Shown: positions 20,020 through 31,300 of the stretch, piece after piece | Position numbering within the stretch: the stretch's first letter is position 1 | How the letters are laid out: each line of letters opens with the position of its first letter | Assembly (NCBI RefSeq): GCF_004799445.1 | Contig: NZ_SSNA01000062.1 | Span: 18,720-82,719, forward strand | Length of the DNA stretch: 64,000 bases | Direction: 5' to 3' | Source of the DNA: Bradyrhizobium sp. | Lineage (GTDB): Bacteria > Pseudomonadota > Alphaproteobacteria > Rhizobiales > Xanthobacteraceae | Program-made: the position numbers and the translations under genes | The notes under the pieces: generated by a model | Told to the model about the DNA's origin: nothing | Database searches by the model: none | Seen by the model: only the letters and a program-made list of their open reading frames with translations

Positions 20020-20736
20020 TCAACCCTCGCCGCCGGTCTCCGGCTCGACCGCAGGGGCCAGGGCCAGTTCCAGATCGCCGATCTCAAGCGGATCCTCGTC
20101 ATCGCGCAAGGCCGGGTCATCCGATGGCGTCGGAACGCCGAACCCGGAGGGCAGCCGCGAATCCAGCAGGCCGGTGCCCTTCAGTTCCTCCAGGCCCGGC
20201 AGATCGCCAAGTGCCTCCAGGCTGAACTGCGACAAAAAGGCTTCCGTGGTTCCGAAGGTCAGCGGACGGCCCGGCGTCTTGCGACGGCCGCGCGGACGAA
20301 TCCAGCCGGTTTCCAGCAGCACATCCAGCGTCCCCTTGGAGGTAATCACGCCGCGGATATCCTCGATCTCGGCGCGGGTGACCGGCTGATGATAGGCAAT
20401 GATCGCGAGCATCTCGATCGCCGCGCGCGATAGCCGCCGCGTCTCCGTGCTCTCCCGCGTCATCAGCCAGGAAAGATCGCCCGCCGTGCGGAAGGTCCAC
20501 TTGTTGGCAATGCGCACGAGGTTGACGCCGCGCGATGCGTAATCCGCCTGCAGTTGCGCCAGGGCGACCTTGATGTCGACGCCATCGGGCATCCGCTTTG
20601 CGAGCGTCGCCTGATCGAGTGGCTCGGTGGAAGCAAACAACAGCGCTTCCAGCAGCCGCAATTCCTCCGGCCGCGCTTCCGGTTCCACGGAGCGCTCCTC
20701 GGCATCGGCTTTGCGTTTTTCCGCCAGGCTTGCCAT
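20020..20736 (-). CDS. scpB: Segregation and condensation protein ScpB
   Basis: Winged-helix partner of ScpA in the SMC-ScpAB condensin complex. The 238-residue protein has the paired winged helices of the family (LLEALLFASTEPLDQATLAKRMP; IEMLAIIAYHQPVTRAEIEDIRGV). An AAGAAGGAGA ribosome site 8 bases before the ATG at 20736 favours it over an in-frame GTG at 20757 that directly abuts the scpA stop. It is cotranscribed with nagZ and scpA. Confidence 0.92.
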   Translation of the reverse strand: MASLAEKRKADAEERSVEPEARPEELRLLEALLFASTEPLDQATLAKRMPDGVDIKVALAQLQADYASRGVNLVRIANKWTFRTAGDLSWLMTRESTETRRLSRAAIEMLAIIAYHQPVTRAEIEDIRGVITSKGTLDVLLETGWIRPRGRRKTPGRPLTFGTTEAFLSQFSLEALGDLPGLEELKGTGLLDSRLPSGFGVPTPSDDPALRDDEDPLEIGDLELALAPAVEPETGGEG

Positions 20737-20757
20737 GGCACGGTCTCCTTCTTCCAC

Positions 20758-21588
20758 TTACTCGGCCGGCAGATCCGGCGCGGTCATCGCGTCGGATACT
20801 GGTTGCGGCGGACGCTTTCGAAAATACAGCGGCGCGAACGCCTCTTTCTGGTGCAGCTCGACCTCGCCTTCCCTGACCAGTTCCAGCGCTGCGGCAAAAC
20901 TGGACGCAAAGACCGTGGACTTTTGCGAGGGATCGACGACGTAGTTGATGAGGTATTCGTCGAGGCGGCTCCAGTCCTCGGCCATTCCGATCAAGCGCTC
21001 CAGCGACGCCCTCGCCTCGGCGAGCGACCACACCGTGCGCTTGGCCAGATGCACCGTCGCCAGCACCCGCTGCTGGCGTTGCGCGGCATAGGCGGTGAGC
21101 AGGTCGAACAGCGTTGCGGTATATTTGGGATGCCGGATTTCGGCGATGGATTCCGGATTGCCGCGTGGAAAGATATCGCGCTGCAATTGCGGGCGGTTCA
21201 TCAAGCGGTTGGAAGCTTCGCGAATGGCCTCCAGCCGGCGCAACCGGTTGGCCAGCGCCGTCGCCATTTCCTCGGCGCTTGGTCCGTCCGCGGTGACGGG
21301 TTCGGGCAGCAGCAGCCGCGATTTGAGAAACGCCAGCCAAGCCGCCATCACCAGATAGTCGGCGGCAAGCTCAAGCCGGATCTTCCGGGCGGCCTCGATG
21401 AATACCAGGTACTGATTCGCCAGCGCCAGGATGGAAATCTTGGCGAGATCGACCTTCTGCTGGCGCGCCAGCGCGAGCAACAGGTCAAGCGGGCCTTCAT
21501 AGCCCTCGACGTCGACAACCAGCGAGGGCTCGTCGTCCGCGAGTTCGGCAGGCCGTCCGGTTTCAAATGACAGAATTTCCGCGGTCAT
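20758..21588 (-). CDS. scpA: Segregation and condensation protein ScpA (kleisin)
   Basis: A 276-residue kleisin that bridges the SMC heads. The N-terminal SMC-binding region contains YEGPLDLLLALARQQKVDLA, followed by ILALANQYLVFI and DYLVMAAWLAFLKSRLLLP, the family hallmark. It overlaps the nagZ stop by 4 bases and is followed by scpB. Confidence 0.94.
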   Translation of the reverse strand: MTAEILSFETGRPAELADDEPSLVVDVEGYEGPLDLLLALARQQKVDLAKISILALANQYLVFIEAARKIRLELAADYLVMAAWLAFLKSRLLLPEPVTADGPSAEEMATALANRLRRLEAIREASNRLMNRPQLQRDIFPRGNPESIAEIRHPKYTATLFDLLTAYAAQRQQRVLATVHLAKRTVWSLAEARASLERLIGMAEDWSRLDEYLINYVVDPSQKSTVFASSFAAALELVREGEVELHQKEAFAPLYFRKRPPQPVSDAMTAPDLPAE

Positions 21589-22610
21589 GCGCCTGTTCCT
21601 GCCCTGCTCATCATCGCATCCAGTTCCGTCCGCGCCGCCCGCCGATCGAACGGCTGCGGCGCTCGACGCGACGCCAGCGCCCGCCTCGCCCGATCCAGCG
21701 CTTTCCCCGATAATTCCGGCGTCTCTGCGGCGACTTCACGCATCTCGTCGAACCTGCCGTTGCAATGGAGCACCACGTCGCAGCCGGCGGAAAAGATGGC
21801 CCGCGTCCGCTCGGCGATCGATCCCGCGAGCGCATTCATGGACACGTCATCACTCATCAACAAACCTTGGAACCCGATCACGCCGCGAATCACCCGTTCG
21901 ATGATTGTCGCAGAAGTCGTGGCCGGATGGGCGGGGTCCAGCGCGCTAAACACAACATGTGCGGTCATCGCCATCGGCAGGTCCGAAAGCGGTTGAAACG
22001 CCGCAAAATCAGTCCGTTCCAGCTCCTTTTCGGGGGTGTCGACCGTTGGAAGTCCGAAATGGCTGTCCGCGGTCGCCCGCCCGTGCCCGGGAATATGCTT
22101 GAGCACGGGCAAAATGCCGCCCTGGTCCAGCCCGTCGGTTACCGCGCGGGCAATCGCCGCGACCTTCGCCGGCTCGGTTCCGTAGGCCCGGTTACCGATG
22201 ACCGCATCGGCCCCCGCAACGGGCACATCCGCCAGCGGCAGGCAGTCCGCGTTTATTCCGAGATCTGCGAGGTCGGCGGCGATCAGCCGGGCGCTCAACC
22301 GCGCTGCCGCCAGACCGAGCGCTGGGTCCAGGTCGTAAAGCGCACCGAAGAGCGCCCCGGGCGGATAGACCGGCCAGTGCGGCGGCCCCAGACGCTGGAC
22401 CCGGCCACCCTCCTGGTCGATCAGAACCGGGGCATCCGGGGCGTCCACGGATTTTCTCAATTGTTGAACTAATAGAGCGACCTGCTGCGGTGTTTCAATA
22501 TTCCGTTTGAATAGAATAAATCCCCACGGCCGCTCTGAACCGATGAATTCGCGCTCAGCGGGGGTCAACTCCGGTCCGGATACACCTGTAATGAATGCGC
22601 GGCTTTGCAT
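21585..22610 (-). CDS. nagZ: Beta-N-acetylhexosaminidase (GH3)
   Basis: Cytoplasmic enzyme that removes GlcNAc from recycled anhydro-muropeptides. The 341-residue GH3 protein carries the signature KHIPGHGRATADSHFGLP, with the catalytic-loop His, and LLMSDDVSMNAL containing the nucleophile aspartate. It overlaps scpA by 4 bases; the nagZ-scpA-scpB order is frequent in alphaproteobacteria. Confidence 0.93.
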   Translation of the reverse strand: MQSRAFITGVSGPELTPAEREFIGSERPWGFILFKRNIETPQQVALLVQQLRKSVDAPDAPVLIDQEGGRVQRLGPPHWPVYPPGALFGALYDLDPALGLAAARLSARLIAADLADLGINADCLPLADVPVAGADAVIGNRAYGTEPAKVAAIARAVTDGLDQGGILPVLKHIPGHGRATADSHFGLPTVDTPEKELERTDFAAFQPLSDLPMAMTAHVVFSALDPAHPATTSATIIERVIRGVIGFQGLLMSDDVSMNALAGSIAERTRAIFSAGCDVVLHCNGRFDEMREVAAETPELSGKALDRARRALASRRAPQPFDRRAARTELDAMMSRAGTGA

Positions 22611-22667
22611 GCGGGCCGATTAGCCCGCTGGCGCCCCGGGGGTCAACAAGGGTCGAGGAAACCGCCG

Positions 22668-24143
22668 TTAATTCCTTTGGACGACGCACTGCCCGCCGGC
22701 GGACTTCAGGCTGCCGCAGAACTGCGAGGCCTCGTCGGGAGAGCCGAATGGACCGACCATGGCCCGGTAATAGATACCCTTCTCACCGAGGTCGGCACGC
22801 TTGATGACAGGCGCGCGAGATCCCAGCACGGCCGGGAACTTGCCTTGGAGCGCCCTGTAGGAAGCCTGAGCATCGGCCTCATTCTTCTGCGAGGAAACCT
22901 GCACCAGGTATCCGCCGCTGCCTCCGCCCCCACTCGGCGCGATTTGCGCGGGGGTGTTGGAGGCCACCCGGGTCGCAGGTTCCGCTGCCGGTTGAGCGGA
23001 CTGCGGCGCGAGCGAGAGTGGCCCATTGGCGTTTGCATTGGCCGATGAAGGCGCGGCTCGCGGGGCAGCCGTTGGCGCCGGTGCGGCCGTCCGCGCAGCC
23101 GGGGTGGGCTTAGCGACCGCCGGCGGCGTGGCCCCTACCGGCATCGCTGCACCGTCGGGCTGGTCGCCCCGGACGGACAGGGTCCTGATCTTTCGCGGCT
23201 CGGGGTTGGATAGCGTGCCATTCCCGGCACTGGCCGGCGGCGTGGCACTTTGACCCACGATGGCCATCGATGGCGGACTGCCGTTCTGGTTCAGCGGCGG
23301 AAATACCACGCGGGGGCCCGACCTGGCATTGACGTCGACCGGGGTTTCTTCGCGCGGAACGATTTTCTCGGTGCCGTCGCCGCTCGACATGCGATCGGGG
23401 ACCTTGGCGCTGCCATCGGCGGGAGCCGGAACGATCTTGGTCGGGCCAGCGTCAGCCCGGATGATGGGCGGCTCGCCGCTGCGAGCCGATCCCATGAAGG
23501 TGCGATAGGCAAAAGCCCCGCCGGTCCCCAGCACCGCTAGCGCGAGCACGACGACAACGGTGACCATGCCGCCACGGCGCTTGGGGACGATATCCTCCGC
23601 ACCGTCGCTGTAGCCGTCCTGATCGTAGGCGTCGTCCGCGTAGACCGGATCGTGCTGAAAGGCTTCCGCGCCAGAATCGAGCTCGCCGTAGAGTGCATCA
23701 TCGTAACGCGACGGATCCGGCTCATGACCGGCATCAGCGAACGACGGCGCGTGGATATCATCTGCCAAGGGCGCGGCATGGGTGGCGCCGTAGCGGTGCA
23801 GCGGATGCACGGCGGCGGGATAATCCGGCTGCGGCTCCGGCGCCTCCTGCCGGGCGGCGCGCTGCATCCATGATGGCGGGCTGGGTGCGGGAATCGGCTC
23901 GTCGTCGGTCCCATAATCAGCCTGCGGCGGCAGCTGATGCTGATCGCGCCGATCGCGCTCAACGTCCCGCGGCTGCAGCGGCAGATTGGCCCGTCCCATC
24001 GTCCCGAGCGGATCGGTCTGCCCGATCAGGCGCGCGAGCTCCGCCAGGGGATCGCTGTCCCGCCCGGCAGACGCGTGCTGCTCACCGCCGCGATCGTAGT
24101 CGTCTTCAGCGGGAAAAGGTCTATCCTGATATCGATCAGCCAT
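22668..24143 (-). CDS. SPOR-domain membrane protein
   Basis: A 491-residue bitopic protein. An acidic, disordered cytoplasmic region (1-190) is followed by one membrane helix (VTVVVVLALAVLGTGGAFAY), a long Pro/Ala-rich periplasmic stretch and a C-terminal SPOR domain (GGYLVQVSSQKNEADAQASY to the end), which binds denuded glycan strands at division sites. The ATG at 24143 is preferred over an upstream GTG-type start at 24182. It sits between argS and nagZ, the usual rhizobial context. Confidence 0.88.
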   Translation of the reverse strand: MADRYQDRPFPAEDDYDRGGEQHASAGRDSDPLAELARLIGQTDPLGTMGRANLPLQPRDVERDRRDQHQLPPQADYGTDDEPIPAPSPPSWMQRAARQEAPEPQPDYPAAVHPLHRYGATHAAPLADDIHAPSFADAGHEPDPSRYDDALYGELDSGAEAFQHDPVYADDAYDQDGYSDGAEDIVPKRRGGMVTVVVVLALAVLGTGGAFAYRTFMGSARSGEPPIIRADAGPTKIVPAPADGSAKVPDRMSSGDGTEKIVPREETPVDVNARSGPRVVFPPLNQNGSPPSMAIVGQSATPPASAGNGTLSNPEPRKIRTLSVRGDQPDGAAMPVGATPPAVAKPTPAARTAAPAPTAAPRAAPSSANANANGPLSLAPQSAQPAAEPATRVASNTPAQIAPSGGGGSGGYLVQVSSQKNEADAQASYRALQGKFPAVLGSRAPVIKRADLGEKGIYYRAMVGPFGSPDEASQFCGSLKSAGGQCVVQRN

Positions 24144-24251
24144 CGTGATGATGCGTCCCCTTCGGGAAAGCCGCCAGCCCACTTCTACAAACGAACCGGC
24201 CGTTGCCGGATGCCGCTCACATAATCCCCCAGTGAGCGGTGCCTGTCTCCG

Positions 24252-26030
24252 TCAGCGCATCTCGTCCGGAGCATCGACGCCGAGAACGGCAAGCCCGGAT
24301 GCCAACACCGAGACGACCCCCTGAACCAAAGCCAGCCGCGCCTTTGTAATCTCTGCATCATTATTGATAATGAAGCGTAAATAGGGCAAATCGCGTCCCC
24401 TCGTCCACAGCGCATGGAATTCGCTGGCGAGATCATAGAGGTAAAAGGCGATTCGGTGGGGCTCATGCGCGGATGCCGCCGCCTCGATGGTCCGGGGGTA
24501 GAGCGCCAGCCGCCGCAACAGGTCAAGTTCCGCAGGGTCGTTCAGGCGTTCGAGCGCCGCATCGGCCAGGAAGGCGGCCCGCGCACCGGCCTCTTCCGGC
24601 AAATCCGGGATCATCTCCCGCGCATTGCGGAACACCGAGTGGCCCCGGGCGTGGCCGTACTGGACGTAAAATACCGGGTTCTCACGCGACTGCTCGATCA
24701 CCTTGGCGAGGTCGAAATCGAGCACCGCGTCGTTCTTGCGGTAGAGCATCATGAAGCGGACGGCATCCTTGCCGACCTCGTCGACCACTTCACGCAAGGT
24801 GACAAAGTCGCCCGACCGCTTCGACATCTTCACCGGCTCGCCATTGCGCAGAAGCTTGACCAGCTGCACGATCTTCACGTCCAGCGTGGCCTTGCCCGAG
24901 GTGACGGCCTTGATCGCTGCTTCCACGCGCTTGACATAGCCGCCGTGATCGGCGCCCCAGACATCGACGAGGTTGCGGAAGCCGCGCTCGAACTTGTCCC
25001 GGTGGTAGGCGATATCGGATGCGAAATAGGTATAGGAGCCATCGGACTTGATCAGCGGACGGTCGACATCGTCGCCAAACGCCGTGGCGCGAAACAGCGT
25101 CTGCTCGCGATCCTCATAATCCTCGATCGGCCCGCCCTTTGGGGGCGGCAAACTGCCCTCGTAAATATCGCCCTTGGCGCGAAGAAAATCGATGGTCCGG
25201 GCAACGCGGTTGTTGCCAGTTTCGATCAGCGACCTCTCGGAAAAAAACACGTCGTGCCTGATATTGAGCGCGGCGAGGTCGCCTTTAATCGCTTCCATCA
25301 TCATCGCGATGGCTTTGGCGCGCACCGCCGGCAACCACCCGGCTTCCGGCATCGTCAACAGCTTGTCGCCATATTCGGCAACCAGCGTCTCTCCGACCGG
25401 TTTCAGATAGTCGCCGGGATAGAGCCCTTCGGGGATGTCGCCGATGCTCTGGCCGAGCGCCTCGCGGTAGCGCAGGAAGGCCGAGCGGGCGAGCACATCG
25501 ACCTGCGCGCCGGCATCGTTGATGTAATATTCGCGGGAGACATCATAACCTGCGAACACCAGCAGGCTCGCCAGCGCATCGCCAAACACCGCGCCCCGGC
25601 AATGCCCGACATGCATCGGCCCGGTCGGATTGGCCGAGACATATTCGACATTGACCTTCTCGGCCGCACCGATCGCGCTTTGCCCGTACGAATGGCCCTC
25701 ACCTAACACGGTGCGCAGCGTGTCGGCCCAGACCGATACCTTCAGGGTGAGATTAATGAAGCCGGGACCGGCGACATCGGCGGAGGCAATCAAATCGTCC
25801 GTCCGCAGCCTGACCGCAATCTGTTCGGCAAGATCGCGCGGTTTCTTTCCGGCTTCCTTGGCGAGCACCATCGCGGCGTTGGTCGCCATGTCGCCATGGG
25901 ACGGGTCCTTTGGCGGCTCGACGACCACGCGCGACAGATCGGCGCCAGCGCCAAGCTCCGCCGCGCAGACGGCGTGCACGCGCGTCAGCACGTTGGCGAA
26001 GAGATGTTGCGTCGAGGGTTTGCCGGCCAT
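24252..26030 (-). CDS. argS: Arginine--tRNA ligase
   Basis: Class I synthetase, 592 residues. The HIGH motif is HVGH in [15 protein letters not shown] and the KMSKS motif is KMSKRSGDF. An N-terminal Add-1 domain and a C-terminal anticodon-binding helical domain are present, and the end ([11 protein letters not shown]) matches ArgRS. It lies 9 bases downstream of dgt. Confidence 0.96.
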   Translation of the reverse strand: MAGKPSTQHLFANVLTRVHAVCAAELGAGADLSRVVVEPPKDPSHGDMATNAAMVLAKEAGKKPRDLAEQIAVRLRTDDLIASADVAGPGFINLTLKVSVWADTLRTVLGEGHSYGQSAIGAAEKVNVEYVSANPTGPMHVGHCRGAVFGDALASLLVFAGYDVSREYYINDAGAQVDVLARSAFLRYREALGQSIGDIPEGLYPGDYLKPVGETLVAEYGDKLLTMPEAGWLPAVRAKAIAMMMEAIKGDLAALNIRHDVFFSERSLIETGNNRVARTIDFLRAKGDIYEGSLPPPKGGPIEDYEDREQTLFRATAFGDDVDRPLIKSDGSYTYFASDIAYHRDKFERGFRNLVDVWGADHGGYVKRVEAAIKAVTSGKATLDVKIVQLVKLLRNGEPVKMSKRSGDFVTLREVVDEVGKDAVRFMMLYRKNDAVLDFDLAKVIEQSRENPVFYVQYGHARGHSVFRNAREMIPDLPEEAGARAAFLADAALERLNDPAELDLLRRLALYPRTIEAAASAHEPHRIAFYLYDLASEFHALWTRGRDLPYLRFIINNDAEITKARLALVQGVVSVLASGLAVLGVDAPDEMR

Positions 26031-26039
26031 GGCCGCCGC

Positions 26040-27254
26040 CTAACGCAAATCCGGGGTCGAGTCAAAAAGCCGCTGATGCTCGGTCAGCGCGAAGCGATCG
26101 GTCATCCCGGCGATGAAGTTGCCGATCCGCCGTGCCCGCTCGGTTTCGGTCTCGCTGTGGTCGCCGCCCGGCGGCAGCCATTCCGCCGGCAGATCGCCGG
26201 GATGGTTGTGGTAGCGCGCGAACAGGTCGAACAGGATCTGCTCTGCGTCCCCCATCACCCGCATCACCCGCGAATGCCGGTACATTCTTAGCTTCAGGAA
26301 TGCCTTGATTCCGGCTTCCGCCTGCGCCACCTCGGCTGGAAAGGCGATCAGCACTTCGCCATGGTTGCGAACATCGTCGACGCCCGTCGGCCGCGCCAGC
26401 TCCAGACGCCGGCGCGCTTCCGAGACCACCGCCCCGATCAGATGGGAAATCAGCTCGCGCACCAGTTCCGCGCCGCGCCTGCTGTCGTCCAGACCAGGAT
26501 AGCGCCTGGCGATTTCGGCGATCATGTCAGCGGCAATCGGGATGACCCTGAGATCGTCGACATCGAACAGGCCGGCGCGCAGGCCATCGTCGATGTCGTG
26601 GGCATCGTAGGCAATGTCGTCGGCGATCGCGGCGACCTGCGCCTCCAGCGACGCAAAGCTCCACAATTCCAGGTCGTATGTCCGGACGTAGTCGGAAACG
26701 CCGACCGGAACGCCGCGGTCGCGATAACGACCGACCGCCGCGCCGTTGCGCGCGGTCAGCGGGCCATTGTGCTTGACGATGCCCTCCAGCGATTCCCAGG
26801 TCAGGTTGAGCCCGTCGAAATCGGGATAGCGATGCTCCAGCGAGGTGACAACGCGCAAGGTCTGCGCATTGTGATCGAAGCCGCCATGGGCTTGCAGACA
26901 GGCATCCAGCGCCCGCTCGCCGGCGTGGCCGAACGGGGGATGGCCGAGGTCGTGGGCGAGCGCCAGCGTCTCGGTCAAATCCTCGTCGAGGCCGAGCTGC
27001 CGGGCCAGCGCGCGGGCGATCTGTGCCACTTCCAGTGAGTGGGTGAGCCGGGTGCGGTAATGATCGCCCTCATGGAACACGAAAACCTGGGTTTTGTACT
27101 TCAGGCGGCGAAAGGCAGTGGAATGAATCACCCGGTCGCAATCGCGCCGGAACGGGCTGCGGGTCTTGCTCGGCGGTTCCGCGAACAGCCGCCCGCGGCT
27201 GCGCTCGGGGTCGCAGGCATAGGCCGAGCGAGGAGCAGCCATTCCGACCGACAC
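26040..27254 (-). CDS. dgt: Deoxyguanosinetriphosphate triphosphohydrolase-like protein
   Basis: HD-domain enzyme that hydrolyses dNTPs to nucleosides and tripolyphosphate. The 404-residue sequence shows the family opening ([26 protein letters not shown]), the metal-binding H in [13 protein letters not shown] and the HD pair in [15 protein letters not shown]. The GTG at 27254 is preferred because AGGAG lies 10 bases before it; an ATG at 27242 is the alternative. It diverges from erpA. Confidence 0.9.
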   Translation of the reverse strand: MSVGMAAPRSAYACDPERSRGRLFAEPPSKTRSPFRRDCDRVIHSTAFRRLKYKTQVFVFHEGDHYRTRLTHSLEVAQIARALARQLGLDEDLTETLALAHDLGHPPFGHAGERALDACLQAHGGFDHNAQTLRVVTSLEHRYPDFDGLNLTWESLEGIVKHNGPLTARNGAAVGRYRDRGVPVGVSDYVRTYDLELWSFASLEAQVAAIADDIAYDAHDIDDGLRAGLFDVDDLRVIPIAADMIAEIARRYPGLDDSRRGAELVRELISHLIGAVVSEARRRLELARPTGVDDVRNHGEVLIAFPAEVAQAEAGIKAFLKLRMYRHSRVMRVMGDAEQILFDLFARYHNHPGDLPAEWLPPGGDHSETETERARRIGNFIAGMTDRFALTEHQRLFDSTPDLR

Positions 27255-27362
27255 GGTTATTTATCTCCTGAATGTTTGATTCCGCTGTCCGGCGCACTTA
27301 ACTATGCTGGGCGCGGGATACCAGATAATTTGGGCCAGGCGCCCGCGACCGGAGACTTTGAC

Positions 27363-27692
27363 ATGACCGCAGCCGTCACCATCAGCGAGCGGGCAGCCCG
27401 CCGCATCGGCGAAATCCTTAAAGTCGAGGGCGGCGGCGCCATGCTTCGGATCAGCGTCGAGGGCGGCGGCTGCTCCGGTTTCCAGTACAAATTCGACGTC
27501 GATCATGCACGGACCGAGGACGATCTGGTAATCGCGCGCGACAGCGCCGTGGTGCTCGTCGATCCGGCCTCGGTGCCGTTTCTCGCCGGCTCGGAGGTCG
27601 ATTTCGTCGACGACCTGATCGGCGCGTCGTTCCGGGTGGTCAATCCCAACGCGACGGCCTCCTGCGGCTGCGGCACCAGTTTCTCAATCTGA
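27363..27692 (+). CDS. erpA: Iron-sulfur cluster insertion protein, A-type carrier
   Basis: A 109-residue A-type carrier that passes Fe-S clusters to apoproteins. The three ligand cysteines are present: C37 (GGGCSGFQY) and the CxC pair C101/C103 (ASCGCGTSF). ErpA and IscA are hard to separate by sequence; the location beside dgt and xth is the common alphaproteobacterial one. The ATG at 27363 is used; the frame is open further upstream across the dgt start. Confidence 0.9.
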   Translation: MTAAVTISERAARRIGEILKVEGGGAMLRISVEGGGCSGFQYKFDVDHARTEDDLVIARDSAVVLVDPASVPFLAGSEVDFVDDLIGASFRVVNPNATASCGCGTSFSI

Positions 27693-27708
27693 GAGATCAC
27701 TATTCCTG

Positions 27709-28500
27709 ATGCGTATTGCCACCTGGAACGTCAATTCGGTCCGCCAGCGGATCGACCATCTGTTGACTTGGCTGAAGGACTGCTCGCCGGACATCGTCTG
27801 CCTGCAGGAGATCAAATGCGTCGATGAGGCGTTTCCGCGGCTGGAGATCGAGGCGCTCGGCTATAACGTCGTCACCCACGGCCAGAAGACCTTCAATGGC
27901 GTTGCGTTGCTGTCCAAGCTGCCGTTCGACGAAACCAAGTCGGGCCTCGCCGGCGACGATGACGACGCTCATGCCCGCTTCCTGGAAGGGGTGGTCACGC
28001 TAAGGCATGGCGTGCTCCGGATCGCCTGCCTTTATTTGCCCAACGGCAATCCGCCGGAAACAGAGAAATATCCCTACAAACTCAAATGGATGTCTCGGCT
28101 TCTTGAGTATTCAAGAGAAAGACTTAAGACCGAAGAACCGCTGGTATTGGCTGGCGACTTCAACGTCATCCCAAAGGCGGAAGACGTCCACAATCCGGCG
28201 GCCTGGGTCAACGACGCCCTGTTCCGCCCGGCCACCCGCGAGAGCTTTCAATCGCTGCTCGGCCTCGGCCTGACGGATGCGCTCCGGGCCGTCACCGACG
28301 CCCCCGGCCAATACACCTTCTGGGATTATCAGGCGGGCGCCTGGCAGAAGAACCAGGGCTTGCGGATCGATCATCTGCTGCTGTCGCCGCAGGCCAGTGA
28401 CCGGCTCATCGATGCCGGGATCGACAGCTATGTGCGCGCCTGGGAGAAACCGTCGGATCACGTGCCGGTCTGGATCGATCTCGACCTCGATGCGGCCTGA
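27709..28500 (+). CDS. xth: Exodeoxyribonuclease III
   Basis: AP endonuclease/3'-exonuclease of base-excision repair, 263 residues. The family motifs are complete: RIATWNVNSVRQR (Asn), CLQEIKC (catalytic Glu), GDFNVIP (Asp/Asn) and SDHVPVW (His). It starts 16 bases after erpA on the same strand and may be cotranscribed with it. Confidence 0.94.
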   Translation: MRIATWNVNSVRQRIDHLLTWLKDCSPDIVCLQEIKCVDEAFPRLEIEALGYNVVTHGQKTFNGVALLSKLPFDETKSGLAGDDDDAHARFLEGVVTLRHGVLRIACLYLPNGNPPETEKYPYKLKWMSRLLEYSRERLKTEEPLVLAGDFNVIPKAEDVHNPAAWVNDALFRPATRESFQSLLGLGLTDALRAVTDAPGQYTFWDYQAGAWQKNQGLRIDHLLLSPQASDRLIDAGIDSYVRAWEKPSDHVPVWIDLDLDAA

Positions 28501-28548
28501 GCCCGTCCCCTCTTTCGCAGGCAGCGCGAGGGATCAGTCCTTGCGGGA

Positions 28549-29370
28549 TCAGTCCTTGCGACCCTGCACCCAGTGCTCGAGCATCTGCAGCGCCATCGCA
28601 CGGTCGTCATCGGACGCTTTGGCGATCGCTTTGCTGTAGCTGTCCTTGATCCAGGTCTCATCCGGCGCGGCGCTGTCCCGTGCCAGCGTCAGCCACATCA
28701 GTCCACGGGCGGCCTGGCGCGGCAGCTGGTCACCATTGAACAACATCTGACCCAGCATGGCCTGCGCCTGGTGCTGGCCCTTCTGGGCGGCAAGGCCGAG
28801 CCAGCGCGCCCCATAGCGGAAGTCATCGCGCGACGATCCGGCGCTCTTCAGATAGAGCCGGGCCAGATCATATTGGGCGTCCGCGTTGCCGAAATACGAG
28901 GCCGCGTAGGAAAACATCTCCCGCGCCCGCTCCGGATCGGATTTGATCTTCGAATTCGGAATGCCGCTGAGATAATACCGCCCGAGCGCCACGAAGGCAT
29001 TGGCGACGATCGCCGCCTGCGGCGCCGAAGGGCTGTCTTCCGCATGGGCATTGGCAATGCGGCTGAAATACTCGAACGCGCGCAGATCGTCCTGCGCGAC
29101 GCCATCGCCGTCGGCGTACATCCGCCCCAGTTTCCACTGAGCGATGGGATGACCGCCTTCGGCGGCGTATTGCAACGAGGTCAGCGAGGTCTCGGGCGCG
29201 GATTGGGGAACGGCCTTCTTCAAGGCGGCAGCGGCGCCCCCCGACTGGGCCGAAACGACCGGAATCGCGGTATCCTGATTGACCGGCGCTCCGTCGAAGG
29301 CGAATCCCTGCGTGGCCACCGGCGTGGCCCCTAAAATCAACGCAAAAATGATACGCTCAGATATCCGCAT
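28549..29370 (-). CDS. Exported Sel1-repeat protein, ExoR-like
   Basis: A 273-residue protein with a signal peptide (about 1-24, ending FAFDG). Sel1-like repeats run from about residue 65 ([27 protein letters not shown]) to 240. Size, signal peptide, repeat layout and the segment [22 protein letters not shown] recall ExoR of Sinorhizobium, the periplasmic inhibitor of the ExoS/ChvI system that controls succinoglycan and motility. No exoS/chvI genes are near, so the regulatory role is inference. Its start lies 14 bases inside the end of ilvD, suggesting coupling. Confidence 0.7.
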   Translation of the reverse strand: MRISERIIFALILGATPVATQGFAFDGAPVNQDTAIPVVSAQSGGAAAALKKAVPQSAPETSLTSLQYAAEGGHPIAQWKLGRMYADGDGVAQDDLRAFEYFSRIANAHAEDSPSAPQAAIVANAFVALGRYYLSGIPNSKIKSDPERAREMFSYAASYFGNADAQYDLARLYLKSAGSSRDDFRYGARWLGLAAQKGQHQAQAMLGQMLFNGDQLPRQAARGLMWLTLARDSAAPDETWIKDSYSKAIAKASDDDRAMALQMLEHWVQGRKD

Positions 29371-31081
29371 AACAGAGTTTCTCGTGCGCCCCGCCCGGAT
29401 GGGTTACGGCGCCATCCACCGCCGGCCCAACCTGCTGGGCGTATTTCCACAATGCACCTGATGTATGGTTAGTCGCGCGCGGCTGCCATTTGGTCTTGCG
29501 CTCGGCCAACTCCGCCTCGGTCAACTTTACGTTAAGAGTCCCGATATTGGCGTCGATTTCGATGATGTCGCCGTCCCGCAGCAGCGCGATCGGCCCGCCG
29601 ACCGCCGCTTCCGGTCCGACATGGCCGATGCAGAAGCCCCGGGTCGCGCCGGAGAACCGACCGTCGGTGATGAGGGCAATCTTGCCGCCCATGCCCTGCC
29701 CGGTCAGCGCCGCCGTGGTCGACAGCATTTCGCGCATCCCGGGACCGCCGCGCGGCCCTTCATAGCGGATCACGATGACCTCGCCCTCTTTGTAGGTCTT
29801 CTTCCGCACCGCCTCGAAGGCATCCTCTTCGCGATCGAAGCAGCGGGCGGGACCGGTAAATTTCAAGTTCGACATGCCCGCGACCTTCACGATCGCGCCC
29901 TCGGGCGCGAGATTTCCCTTCAGGCCGACCACACCGCCGGTGACGGTGATCGGCCTGTCAGCGGGCCGCACCACGTCCTGGTGCGGATTCCATTTCACGC
30001 TCTTGAGGTTCTCGGCGATCGTTCGGCCCGTGACTGTCAGACAGTCACCGTGCAAGTGGCCATTGTCGAGCAGCGTCTTCATCAGAAGCGGTATGCCACC
30101 AGCTTCAAACATGTCTTTGGCGACATAACGACCGCCTGGTTTCAAATCCGCGACATAGGGTGTCTTTTTGAAGATTTCCGCGACGTCGAAAAGGTTGAAC
30201 TTGATACCGCATTCGTGGGCAATCGCCGGAAGATGCAGCGCAGCATTGGTCGAACCGCCGGAAGCGGCCACCACAGCGGCCGCATTCTCCAGCGCGCGAC
30301 GCGTGACAATGTCCCGCGGCCGGATGTTCAGGGCAATCAACTCCATGACCTTTTCGCCCGCGGTCATGCAAAACGCGTCGCGAATTTCATAAGGCGCAGG
30401 CGCGCCGGCCGAATAGGGCAACGCCAGCCCGATAGCTTCCGATACCGTCGCCATGGTGTTGGCGGTGAATTGTGCGCCGCACGCGCCGGCTGACGGGCAA
30501 GCCACTCGCTCGATTTCATCGAGATCGGCGTCCGACATCTCGCCGACCGAATGCTTGCCGACGGCCTCGAACATGTCCTGCACCGTAACCTGCTGGCCGC
30601 GGAAATTGCCGGGCAGGATTGAGCCGCCATAGATGAAGATCGAGGGCACATTGAGCCGGACCATCGCCATCATCATGCCCGGCAGCGACTTGTCACAGCC
30701 GGCCAGACCCACCAGCGCATCATAGGCATGGCCGCGGATGGTCAATTCGACGGAATCGGCGATGCATTCGCGCGACGGCAGCGACGAGCGCATGCCGTCA
30801 TGGCCCATGGCGATACCGTCGGTGACGGTGATGGTGCAGAATTCGCGCGGAGTGCCGCCGGCGGAGGCAACCCCCTTCTTGACGGCCTGCGCCTGGCGCA
30901 TCAGCGAAATATTGCAGGGCGCAGCCTCATTCCAGCAAGACGCCACGCCAACGAAGGGCTGGTGGATCTGCTGGGTGGTCAAGCCCATGGCATAAAGATA
31001 CGAGCGATGAGGCGCCCGCTCCGGGCCCTCCGTCACGTGACGGCTCGGCAGTCTCTTCTTGATGCTGGTCTTGGCGTCCAT
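29357..31081 (-). CDS. ilvD: Dihydroxy-acid dehydratase
   Basis: Fe-S enzyme of valine/isoleucine synthesis. The 574-residue protein has cluster-ligand cysteines in [21 protein letters not shown] and [14 protein letters not shown], and the C-terminal GGRFSG-like segment ([16 protein letters not shown]). The ATG at 31081 ([19 protein letters not shown]) fits the family start; an upstream frame to 31138 is less likely. It overlaps the ExoR-like gene by 14 bases. Confidence 0.95.
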   Translation of the reverse strand: MDAKTSIKKRLPSRHVTEGPERAPHRSYLYAMGLTTQQIHQPFVGVASCWNEAAPCNISLMRQAQAVKKGVASAGGTPREFCTITVTDGIAMGHDGMRSSLPSRECIADSVELTIRGHAYDALVGLAGCDKSLPGMMMAMVRLNVPSIFIYGGSILPGNFRGQQVTVQDMFEAVGKHSVGEMSDADLDEIERVACPSAGACGAQFTANTMATVSEAIGLALPYSAGAPAPYEIRDAFCMTAGEKVMELIALNIRPRDIVTRRALENAAAVVAASGGSTNAALHLPAIAHECGIKFNLFDVAEIFKKTPYVADLKPGGRYVAKDMFEAGGIPLLMKTLLDNGHLHGDCLTVTGRTIAENLKSVKWNPHQDVVRPADRPITVTGGVVGLKGNLAPEGAIVKVAGMSNLKFTGPARCFDREEDAFEAVRKKTYKEGEVIVIRYEGPRGGPGMREMLSTTAALTGQGMGGKIALITDGRFSGATRGFCIGHVGPEAAVGGPIALLRDGDIIEIDANIGTLNVKLTEAELAERKTKWQPRATNHTSGALWKYAQQVGPAVDGAVTHPGGAHEKLCYADI

Positions 31082-31300
31082 CGCGAACCTGTTTCCCCAG
31101 CCATCCCTTTTGGAACCCGGGAAATCCCAATTTCCCATCGTCTTCGCGAGCGCCGTGGCCTTCAGCCTACGAAGAAATCATTTCATGGAGGGGTGTGGCT
31201 AAAAAGCGGCGCAGACAAGAGCGGGCTGATATGAGGGTTAAATGTTCGGCAACTGTTGCACCCAAGCCACAATCGTTGCCGCAGAGCAACCCTTTCCCGC

